DNA of 64,000 nucleotides from Mycolicibacterium flavescens (GTDB lineage: Bacteria > Actinomycetota > Actinomycetes > Mycobacteriales > Mycobacteriaceae). How positions within the stretch are numbered: position 1 is the stretch's first letter; every line of letters starts with the position of its first letter. Shown one piece after another: positions 8,266 through 16,854 of this stretch. The stretch lies in contig LR134353.1 of the NCBI GenBank assembly GCA_900637135.1, positions 2,976,001-3,040,000 on the forward strand, read 5' to 3'. Made by a program: the position numbers and the translations under genes. The notes under the pieces are model-generated. The model had not been told where the DNA came from. It saw only the letters and a list, made by a program, of their open reading frames with translations, and did not search any database.

Positions 8266-9485
8266 GCGGAGAACCTTTCGTGGACCGCGCGCCGCCGCGC
8301 CGCGATGACGGCCGCACGCTGCTCGGGACTGACGGTCGCGGAGTCGGCAGGCAGTTGGGAGCTGACATCGGCGAACTTGACCACTCGTACATCCGGGGTC
8401 GGTGCGGTCTCCGTGCGCACACACCGCAAGATCATCGCCCCGTTGCTGTGTCCAGCCGTGTCAAGCCAATTGGCGACGCCGGGATCGCGCGAACTGACGA
8501 CCACCCGCAGAATCCCGTCGGCGTCGATCGTCGCTTGGTGCGCGTTGAGGCTGGATTGATGCTTGCCGTAATGAATGGTCTCCCACCAGGGGTTGCCCAG
8601 AGAGTAACTCCAGTACACGCCCCGCGGTGGTTCGACCTCCATGATCAATGCCTCGTCGGGTTCGAGTTCGTAGCGACCGATGACCGGGCGATTCTCAGCT
8701 GCCGCACCGATATCGGAGCGGTCGATCGGAGGCATGAAACCGTTGGCCGGCGGGCCCGCGTTGAAGTCGAGAAAGAATTTGAGGTTGTCGTGGACGAAGT
8801 CCCCCAGCGCGTGGATCTGGCGTGCGACGGCCACGCCGGTCGCTTCGTGCCGGTCCCTCGGTTCGACCTCGTCGCCGATGCGCTCGATCTGCAGCGAGGA
8901 GGGCTTCTCCGTTTCCCAGTCGTAGAAGAAGTGCCTCACCACCAGAGTGGGATGGTCGCCGTCCAGCCGCATCCAATTGCCGGGTTGTTCATCGGCCGAG
9001 AGCACCACTTCGAAATTGCCGTCGGCGTCCCGTTCGAGCTCATCGACCAGGCAATTGGAAGCGGATGCGATCCCGTCCATGGTCTGCAGGCCGACATACC
9101 GTGCCGTGCCCCGATTTCCGAACAGTCGGTATGTCTCGCCGTTGCGCAGCGCGGCTCGCAGGTAGAGACAGTCCGGGCACTCCATTCCCCACGTCAGCAC
9201 GTCATCGGTGCTGGTGCGGGTCACCGCCAACACCGGATCACGATCGGCCCGCAGCGCCTCGTCGATGCCGACGGCCAACAACACCAACAAGTGGCGCATT
9301 CCGGATGCGTAGTCGACGTTGTTTCGGTTGACGTCGGTGGACGAGACGATCGAGCCGGCGGTCCTCAAGCGATCCAAGAGATGCCCCCACGCCGGGGCCA
9401 GCTCACCCACGTCGCTACCCGGGCCGGTCAGCCCCGCCTGGGCAACGGAGAACGGCAGCCACGCCATCGGGTTCGCGTCGCCCAC
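8262..9485 (-). CDS. DUF1214 domain-containing protein
   Basis: About 407-residue soluble protein with a DUF1214-type C-terminal half (PPRGVYWSYSLGNPWWETIHYG and RDPGVANWLDTAGHSNGAM, typical of that family). No catalytic role is established. The start is uncertain: the longest frame begins at TTG 9497, but GTG 9485 (MGDANPMAWLPF) is well placed behind a GGAGAG ribosome site 5 bases upstream. It is the first gene of the leftward cluster DUF1214-sulfotransferase-TetR-SDR, directly below a promoter overlapped by a palindrome. Confidence 0.8.
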   Translation of the reverse strand: MGDANPMAWLPFSVAQAGLTGPGSDVGELAPAWGHLLDRLRTAGSIVSSTDVNRNNVDYASGMRHLLVLLAVGIDEALRADRDPVLAVTRTSTDDVLTWGMECPDCLYLRAALRNGETYRLFGNRGTARYVGLQTMDGIASASNCLVDELERDADGNFEVVLSADEQPGNWMRLDGDHPTLVVRHFFYDWETEKPSSLQIERIGDEVEPRDRHEATGVAVARQIHALGDFVHDNLKFFLDFNAGPPANGFMPPIDRSDIGAAAENRPVIGRYELEPDEALIMEVEPPRGVYWSYSLGNPWWETIHYGKHQSSLNAHQATIDADGILRVVVSSRDPGVANWLDTAGHSNGAMILRCVRTETAPTPDVRVVKFADVSSQLPADSATVSPEQRAAVIAARRRAVHERFSA

Positions 9486-9507
9486 GAGTCTCTCCAACCG
9501 TCAGGCA

Positions 9508-9537
9508 AGCTTAGATGAAAACTATGTTTTCACTTAA
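9508..9537 (-). promoter_or_regulatory. Promoter of the DUF1214-sulfotransferase-TetR-SDR cluster
   Basis: On the minus strand, TAAGCT (9513-9508) is a good -10, with TTAAGT (9537-9532) 18 bases upstream as a weak -35. The palindrome at 9516-9532 fills the spacer, so a bound protein would block RNA polymerase. Confidence 0.45.
9516..9532. promoter_or_regulatory. Perfect palindrome TGAAAACTATGTTTTCA, likely TetR operator
   Basis: Two 7-base arms, TGAAAAC and GTTTTCA, flank a 3-base centre TAT. The site is AT-rich in GC-rich surroundings and sits in the promoter spacer of the cluster that encodes a TetR regulator (6494-7120). Size and placement fit a TetR-family operator. Binding is inferred. 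Confidence 0.55.
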
Positions 9538-9588
9538 GACGCTTCGACTGTGACACCTCACGGCAGGAGTGTCAACGCTTGACCCGTG

Positions 9589-12387
9589 TCAGCCGCTGTT
9601 GCGCAGTGCGCTTGCCAACCCGCTCATCGTCAGCAGGATGCCGCGCTGGACGAGTTCGTCGTCGTCCCCGGATCGGTAGCGCCGCAGCAACTCGACCTGG
9701 AGATGGTTCAGCGGTTCCAGGTACGGGAAGCGGTTGAACACCGAACGGGCCAGCGCGGGATTGTCCGCCAACAGATCGTCCTGACCGGTGATGAGCTTGT
9801 GCATCCGGATCGTGCGCTCGTGCTCGGCGGCGATCTTGTCGAACACCCGCCGCCGCAACTCCTCGTCGTCGACCAGCTCGGAGTAGCGGGCCGCCAACCC
9901 CAGGTCCGATTTGGCCATGACCTGCGCCATGTTCGACAGCACCGTACGGAAGAACGGCCACCGCCGGTATAGGTCCCGCAACACCTCGACGCGGTCCTCC
10001 TCCGACTGCGGACCCTCGGCAATCCACTCCTCGAAAGCCGTGCCCGTGCCGTACCAGCCGGGCAGCATGACCCGCGACTGGCTCCACGCCAGCACCCACG
10101 GGATGGCGCGCAAGTCCGAGATCGACGTCGTCGGCTTGCGCGACGATGGCCGGCTACCGATGTTGAGCGCGCCGATCTCACTCACCGGGGTCGACGCCTT
10201 GAAATAGTCGACGAAGCCCGGTGTCTCGTGCACCAATTCGGCGTATGCGCGCTGAGCGCGTGCGGCCAGGTCGTCGAGCACTTCGTAGGCTGGGCCGGCC
10301 TCGTCACCGAGACCTTCCACATCGAGCAGCGTGGCCTCCAACGTGGCGGCCAGAAGGGTCTCGAGATTGCGGTACGCCGCTTGTGGTTCGGCGTATTTCG
10401 CCGCGATCACCTCACCCTGCTCGGTGAGGCGCAGCGATCCGTTCACCGCGCCAGGAGGCTGGGCCAGGATGGCATCATAGCTCGGCCCTCCGCCTCGACC
10501 CACGGTGCCACCGCGACCGTGAAAGAGGCGCAACCGAATTCCGGTCTTGCGCGCCGACTCCACCAGGTCCAGTTCCGCCCGGTACAACGCCCAGTTCGCC
10601 GCGAGGTAGCCGCCGTCCTTGTTGGAGTCGGAGTAACCGAGCATCACCTCCTGGCTCTCCCCGCGCGCGGACACGACCGAGCGGTACACCGGAAGATCGA
10701 GCGCCGCTTCGAGAATCGACGATCCACGCTGCAGATCGTCGATGGTCTCGAAAAGCGGGACGATGCCGACGGGTGCGTACGGCGTCTCCCCCGAGACGTC
10801 CAGCAGCCCGACCTCTTTGAGCAGGATCGCCGCCTCCAACATGTCCGAAACGGACTCGCACATCGAGATGATGTAGTTCGGAATCGCCCGAGACCCGAAG
10901 ACCCGCACCGCTCGCGCAGCCGCCGCGACGATGTCGAGTTCTTTGCGGGCCAGCTCGGACAGTTCAGCGCCGGCCTTGACCAGCGGACGCCGAGTCGACA
11001 GCTCACCCGCGAGCAGCTCCACCCGGTCCGCCTCGTTCAGCGAGCCGTAGTCGGGATGCACACCGGCCCAGGCCAACAGCTCGGCGACGACCTCCTCGTG
11101 CACGTCGGAGTTTTGCCGCATGTCGAGACCACTGAGGTGAAACCCGAACGTGCGCACCGCCTCCCGCAACCTGGCCAGCCGGTCGTCGGCCAGCACCGCG
11201 CTGCCGTTGCTACGCAGCGACTCGTCGACCACATCCAAGTCGGCGAGCAGCTCTGCCGGCGATTCGTAACGCTCGAGCCCCAGATCGAGTTCGTGTTCGG
11301 GCTGCTCGTCGAGGATCTCCTTCGCCGTCGATGTCAGGCGGGAATGGATTACGCGCAGCGCTCGCCGATAGGGTTCGTCGGCCCGCGCGGGTTCCTCGCA
11401 CCGCGCGGCCAGCGCTTCGAGCGCGTCGCTGATCCGCACCAGCCGCGCCGACATCGACAGCTCCTCTTCCAGCGCGGTGATCTCGGTGAAGTAGTGGTCC
11501 AGTGCCGTGTAGGCGGCTCTGCCGGTCGCGCGCCGGACGACGTCGGCGGTGACGTTCGGGTTGCCGTCCCGGTCCCCGCCTATCCACGAACCGGGCCGCA
11601 CGATCGGCTCGTCGAGCAGCCCGGTGTCGGGCCAGCGGGCCTGCAGTTCAGTGCGGACGTCGGCGTTCACCTGCGGTATGACGTCGAAGAACGCGGCCGG
11701 GTAGTACCGCAGGCCTGTCTCGATCTCATCCTGGATCTTCAAGCGCGACAACCGAACCAGCGCGGTCTGCCATAGGGTCAGGATGTGGCGGCGCAATTCG
11801 AGTTCGATGTCGCGACCGTCGGCATCGCTGCGCCCGTGCAGGCGTAAGCGCATCAGCTCGGTGATGCGGTGTTGGGTGTCGAAGATCGTGCGGCGCCTGG
11901 TCTCGGTCGGATGCGCAGTGATCACCGGCGAAACCATTGCCCCGGTGAGGGCTTCGGCGACGGTGTCGGCATCGAGGTCGACGGCGTCGAGTTTGGCGTA
12001 GGTGGCGGCAAGGCTGCTGTTCTGCGGCGGCTCCCCTGCTTCGACATGAATCGCTCGACGACGTTCTCGGTGAATGTCCTCGGCGACGTTGGCCAACAGA
12101 GCGAAGTGGGTGAAGGCACGGATCACCGGGATCGCCCGACGGATGTCGATGCCCTCGAACATTCCCGCCAGTTCCGCGCGGTCGATCTCAGAGCGGCGCA
12201 CACGGAACGACTCGACGCGGGCACGCTCGACGAGGTCGAACACCTCGTCGCCGTTCTGCTCGCGCACGGTGTCGCCGAGTATCGCGCCGAGAAGGCGGAT
12301 GTCCTCTCGCATCGGCTCGGTGGCGTCACGCCCCACCTTGGTCCGCCTGACCGCGCCTATCGGTTCGAGCCCGGCGATTTCAGCCAT
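9589..12387 (-). CDS. ppc: Phosphoenolpyruvate carboxylase
   Basis: 932-residue enzyme that carboxylates phosphoenolpyruvate to oxaloacetate, refilling the TCA cycle. Family signatures are all present: [13 protein letters not shown] with the catalytic histidine near residue 159, [22 protein letters not shown], the loop [14 protein letters not shown] and a C-terminus ending LASALRNSG (usually NTG). The start MAEIAGLEP at 12387 is the only reasonable one. It follows secG after a 51-base gap holding a hairpin. To my knowledge M. tuberculosis lacks ppc at this site, so its presence is a useful species marker. Confidence 0.96.
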   Translation of the reverse strand: MAEIAGLEPIGAVRRTKVGRDATEPMREDIRLLGAILGDTVREQNGDEVFDLVERARVESFRVRRSEIDRAELAGMFEGIDIRRAIPVIRAFTHFALLANVAEDIHRERRRAIHVEAGEPPQNSSLAATYAKLDAVDLDADTVAEALTGAMVSPVITAHPTETRRRTIFDTQHRITELMRLRLHGRSDADGRDIELELRRHILTLWQTALVRLSRLKIQDEIETGLRYYPAAFFDVIPQVNADVRTELQARWPDTGLLDEPIVRPGSWIGGDRDGNPNVTADVVRRATGRAAYTALDHYFTEITALEEELSMSARLVRISDALEALAARCEEPARADEPYRRALRVIHSRLTSTAKEILDEQPEHELDLGLERYESPAELLADLDVVDESLRSNGSAVLADDRLARLREAVRTFGFHLSGLDMRQNSDVHEEVVAELLAWAGVHPDYGSLNEADRVELLAGELSTRRPLVKAGAELSELARKELDIVAAAARAVRVFGSRAIPNYIISMCESVSDMLEAAILLKEVGLLDVSGETPYAPVGIVPLFETIDDLQRGSSILEAALDLPVYRSVVSARGESQEVMLGYSDSNKDGGYLAANWALYRAELDLVESARKTGIRLRLFHGRGGTVGRGGGPSYDAILAQPPGAVNGSLRLTEQGEVIAAKYAEPQAAYRNLETLLAATLEATLLDVEGLGDEAGPAYEVLDDLAARAQRAYAELVHETPGFVDYFKASTPVSEIGALNIGSRPSSRKPTTSISDLRAIPWVLAWSQSRVMLPGWYGTGTAFEEWIAEGPQSEEDRVEVLRDLYRRWPFFRTVLSNMAQVMAKSDLGLAARYSELVDDEELRRRVFDKIAAEHERTIRMHKLITGQDDLLADNPALARSVFNRFPYLEPLNHLQVELLRRYRSGDDDELVQRGILLTMSGLASALRNSG

Positions 12388-12401
12388 GACTCAAGTATCG
12401 A

Positions 12402-12419
12402 CGGGCCACAGTCGGCCCG
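12402..12419 (-). terminator. Hairpin between secG and ppc, possible terminator
   Basis: CGGGCC and GGCCCG (6-base arms) enclose ACAGTC, 19 bases after the secG stop on the minus strand. There is no T-run behind it, so termination is only possible, as for many mycobacterial hairpins. It also lies just upstream of the ppc start and could act on ppc instead. Confidence 0.3.
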
Positions 12420-12438
12420 CACGGCGAGGTGCTGGGAA

Positions 12439-12672
12439 TCAGCTGTACTTGATCAGCAGCGCGACGCCGACGATCGAGACAAGCCAGATGCCGGTGACGA
12501 ATAGCGTCAGCCGATCCAAGTTCTTCTCCACCACCGTCGACCCCGACAGGCTGGACTGGACGCCGCCACCGAAGAGCGTGGACAGACCGCCGCCCTTGGC
12601 GCGATGCAGCAGCACCAGGAGCACGACCAGGAGGCTGGTCACGACCAGGGTTATCTGCAGGGCCAATTCCAT
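12439..12672 (-). CDS. secG: Protein translocase subunit SecG
   Basis: 77-residue small membrane subunit of the SecYEG preprotein channel. Two hydrophobic segments are visible (about residues 5-23 and 55-74), joined by the glycine-rich loop HRAKGGGLSTLFGGGVQSSLSG characteristic of SecG. Its place after gap-pgk-tpiA is conserved in mycobacteria. Its own leaderless promoter (TAGTCT, 12680-12685) suggests some independence from the glycolytic genes. Confidence 0.94.
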   Translation of the reverse strand: MELALQITLVVTSLLVVLLVLLHRAKGGGLSTLFGGGVQSSLSGSTVVEKNLDRLTLFVTGIWLVSIVGVALLIKYS

Positions 12673-12679
12673 GGGCGCA

Positions 12680-12685
12680 AGACTA
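12680..12685 (-). promoter_or_regulatory. -10 element TAGTCT, probable leaderless promoter of secG
   Basis: TAGTCT on the minus strand ends 7 bases before the secG ATG (12672), in the short gap after tpiA. The position predicts a transcript starting at the ATG. Confidence 0.45.
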
Positions 12686-12718
12686 CCTAATCGACGACGA
12701 TGCTCACCAATCGGACGG

Positions 12719-13504
<786 letters not shown>

Positions 13505-13518
13505 GATTCCAGGACCTC

Positions 13519-14757
13519 TCACTCTTTTTCTAAAACAGCGATGCCGGGCAGTTTCTTGCCTTCAAGGTATTCCAGTGAGGCCCCGCCCCCGGTGGAAATG
13601 TGGGAGAAGCCCTCTTCGTCCAGGCCGAGCTGACGGACCGCGGCAGCCGAATCGCCCCCGCCGACGACGCTGAAGCCACCCTTACCGGTCGCCGCGATGA
13701 TCGCCTCGGCGACGCCTTTGGTGCCCGCCGCGAAGGCCGGGAACTCGAAGACGCCCATCGGCCCGTTCCAGAACACGGTCTTGGCGTTCGACAGCAGCGT
13801 GGTGAACCGTTCGACCGAGCCGGGACCGATGTCCAGGCCCATCTTGTCGGCTGGGATCTTGTCCGCGGCGACGATCTCGGCCGTCGCATCGGCTGCGAAC
13901 TTGTCGGCCACCACGATGTCGACCGGCACGTGGATCACGTCAGCGTAGGTGTCGAGCAGCTTGCGACACGTCTCGATCATGCCTTCCTCCAGCAGCGAGG
14001 TGCCGACCGAAACGCCTTGTGAGGCAAGGAAGGTGAAACACATACCGCCACCAATGATCAGGCTGTCGGCCTTCTCCGCGAGCGACTCGATGACCGCCAG
14101 TTTGTCCGACACCTTGGACCCGCCGAGCACGACGGCGTAAGGCCGGTCGGTGGAGGTGGTCAGCTGTTCGAGCACCTTGACCTCCGCGGCCACCAGGGTG
14201 CCCGCATAGTGCGGCAGCAGGGTCGCGACGTCGTACACCGACGCCTGCTTGCGGTGCACCACCCCGAAACCGTCGGAGACGAAAGCCCCCGGCGAACCGT
14301 ATGCGCCGCTGACGAGTTCGGCGAGTTGCCGGGCCAACGCCATCCGTTCGCCATCGTCCTTGCTGGTCTCGCGGGGGTCGAAGCGGATGTTCTCCAGCAG
14401 CAGGATGTCGCCGCCGGTCAAGCCTTCGGCACGGGCCAGTGCGTCGGTTCCCACGACGTCACCGGCCAGTTGCACGTGGCCGCCGAGTTGCTCGCCCAAC
14501 GCCTTGGCGACCGGAGCCAGTGACAGCTTCGGGTCGGGGCCGCCCTTGGGTCGACCGAGATGCGCGGTGACGATCACCTTGGCGCCGGCATCGGAGAGCG
14601 CCTTCAGCGTGGGCACCGACGCGGTGATGCGACCCGGGTCGGTGATGTTGCCGTCATCGTCGAGCGGAACGTTGAGGTCCGACCGGACGAGCACTCCCCG
14701 ATCCGAAACACCTTCACCAAGAAGGTCTTCCAGAGTCTTGATGGAAGACGAAGCCAC
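13519..14757 (-). CDS. pgk: Phosphoglycerate kinase
   Basis: Transfers phosphate from 1,3-bisphosphoglycerate to ADP in glycolysis. The 412-residue length equals that recalled for the M. tuberculosis enzyme. Signatures: [45 protein letters not shown], the nucleotide-binding [11 protein letters not shown] and C-terminal [10 protein letters not shown]. The GTG start at 14757 ([13 protein letters not shown]) is 4 bases after the gap stop, so the two are surely co-transcribed. An earlier in-frame start would run into gap. Confidence 0.96.
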   Translation of the reverse strand: MASSSIKTLEDLLGEGVSDRGVLVRSDLNVPLDDDGNITDPGRITASVPTLKALSDAGAKVIVTAHLGRPKGGPDPKLSLAPVAKALGEQLGGHVQLAGDVVGTDALARAEGLTGGDILLLENIRFDPRETSKDDGERMALARQLAELVSGAYGSPGAFVSDGFGVVHRKQASVYDVATLLPHYAGTLVAAEVKVLEQLTTSTDRPYAVVLGGSKVSDKLAVIESLAEKADSLIIGGGMCFTFLASQGVSVGTSLLEEGMIETCRKLLDTYADVIHVPVDIVVADKFAADATAEIVAADKIPADKMGLDIGPGSVERFTTLLSNAKTVFWNGPMGVFEFPAFAAGTKGVAEAIIAATGKGGFSVVGGGDSAAAVRQLGLDEEGFSHISTGGGASLEYLEGKKLPGIAVLEKE

Positions 14758-14761
14758 GGCG

Positions 14762-15826
<1,065 letters not shown>

Positions 15827-15859
15827 CTAGTCGTGTGATAGCGGCCACGCGTCACCTGG

Positions 15860-16570
15860 TCAGTGCGCGGTCAGGCGCTGGTCGGCATAGGGGTTGCCGA
15901 GCCATTTACGGCGGATCCGTTGCAGCGTGCCGTCGGCCTCCAACTCGGCTTGCGCGACTGTCAGCCGACCGAGAAGCACCTGGTCACCGCGCGGAACGGC
16001 AATCGCAATGTCCTCGACCGTGATGCCGCGCTGGACGACCTCGACGCCAGGGACCGGCTTGACCAGTTCGGTCAGCACCGGCGCAAGCTTCATCACGGCA
16101 TCACAGCCACCCGTCGAGAGGTCGCTCAACGCGTCGCGAATCGCGGTGTACTCATAGACGCGGACGGCACCGGCCTTGCCATCGGCGACGAGTCGCTCGG
16201 CGATCGGCCGGCTGGTGTTGCCCCGCTGAACGCCGATGGTCAGGCCTTCGAGGTCGTCGACGGACGTGACACGCGGCAGCCGGCGAGTGTCGACAGCCAG
16301 CGCCTGACCGGAGATCACGTAGGGCGGGAGGAACGTCGCCTTCTCCTCGCGCTGGGGCGTGACGGTAGTTCCGGCGGCGACGCAGTCGTACTTCGACCCG
16401 AGACCATCGAAGATGCCGCCGAAGTCGGCGCCGTCGTAGGGTACGAATTCGACTGTCGCGCCGATCTTCTCGCTGAGCGCGCGCATCAGGTCGATGTCGA
16501 GCCCACCGTCGTCGGGCATCCCGTTGAAGGGTGGGTCGGGCATCGCCACACCGACTCTCAGCGTCTCCAT
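15860..16570 (-). CDS. Cytosolic solute-binding protein family 3 (amino-acid type)
   Basis: 236-residue protein that is a complete SBP_bac_3 fold: LRVGVAMPDPPFNG at the very N-terminus, then DIDLMRALSEKIGATVEFVPY, GLTIGVQRGNTS and C-terminal AQAELEADGTLQRIRRKWLG. Such proteins are normally exported receptors for polar amino acids in ABC importers. Here there is no signal peptide or lipobox, and no transporter genes are adjacent. It lies just downstream of a cyclase-like NTPase regulator and its decayed copy. An intracellular ligand-sensing role is inferred. The ATG follows TACGGT by 6 bases. Confidence 0.82.
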   Translation of the reverse strand: METLRVGVAMPDPPFNGMPDDGGLDIDLMRALSEKIGATVEFVPYDGADFGGIFDGLGSKYDCVAAGTTVTPQREEKATFLPPYVISGQALAVDTRRLPRVTSVDDLEGLTIGVQRGNTSRPIAERLVADGKAGAVRVYEYTAIRDALSDLSTGGCDAVMKLAPVLTELVKPVPGVEVVQRGITVEDIAIAVPRGDQVLLGRLTVAQAELEADGTLQRIRRKWLGNPYADQRLTAH

Positions 16571-16574
16571 GGGT

Positions 16575-16854
16575 TCACCGTAGTTGCTGCAGCTGCGCGC
16601 GGGCCTGATCGATCTGCTCGTAGGCGTAGGTCGCGAGTTCGGCCACGAGGATGTGACCGCCGGGCCCGGCCGCCATCACCCGGTGGAGGACTGTGCCGAA
16701 GTAGTCCCCATCGCGAACCTTGGTCTCACCGGTCGCGACGCCCATGCGCACCGGTAGTTCGAATCGGCGCTGGGCGTCGACAGTAGCCTCGACGACGTGA
16801 AGGCAGCCCGAGTCCATCACCGCTATGGCTGAACACAAATTCGTCATGCGCCTC
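16575..16854 (-). pseudogene. Decayed, internally deleted copy of the adjacent cyclase/NTPase gene
   Basis: Beginning at the stop codon of the intact gene (16853-19528), the sequence repeats its cyclase part: EAHDEFVFSHSGDGL, a frameshift from a net 14-base loss, then ELPVRMGVATGETKVRDGDYF and GGHILVAE. The intact gene has EAHDGFVFSHSGDGL and ELPVRMGIATGEAELRDGDYF at these points. After VAE it jumps directly to a copy of the extreme C-terminus (YAYEQIDQARAQL versus YAYGEIDHARAEL). All of the NTPase and helical region, some 700 residues, is missing. A short open frame of 93 codons (16575-16856) remains but is unlikely to be a working protein. Confidence 0.8.
16577..16582 (-). promoter_or_regulatory. 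-10-like TACGGT before the binding-protein gene
   Basis: TACGGT on the minus strand ends 6 bases before the ATG at 16570, so a leaderless transcript is possible. It overlaps the last codons of the decayed cyclase copy. Confidence 0.3.

Noticed and set aside
10228..11775. 515-codon rightward frame inside ppc
   Set aside because: Entirely antisense to a strongly conserved enzyme and without recognisable domains or ribosome site.
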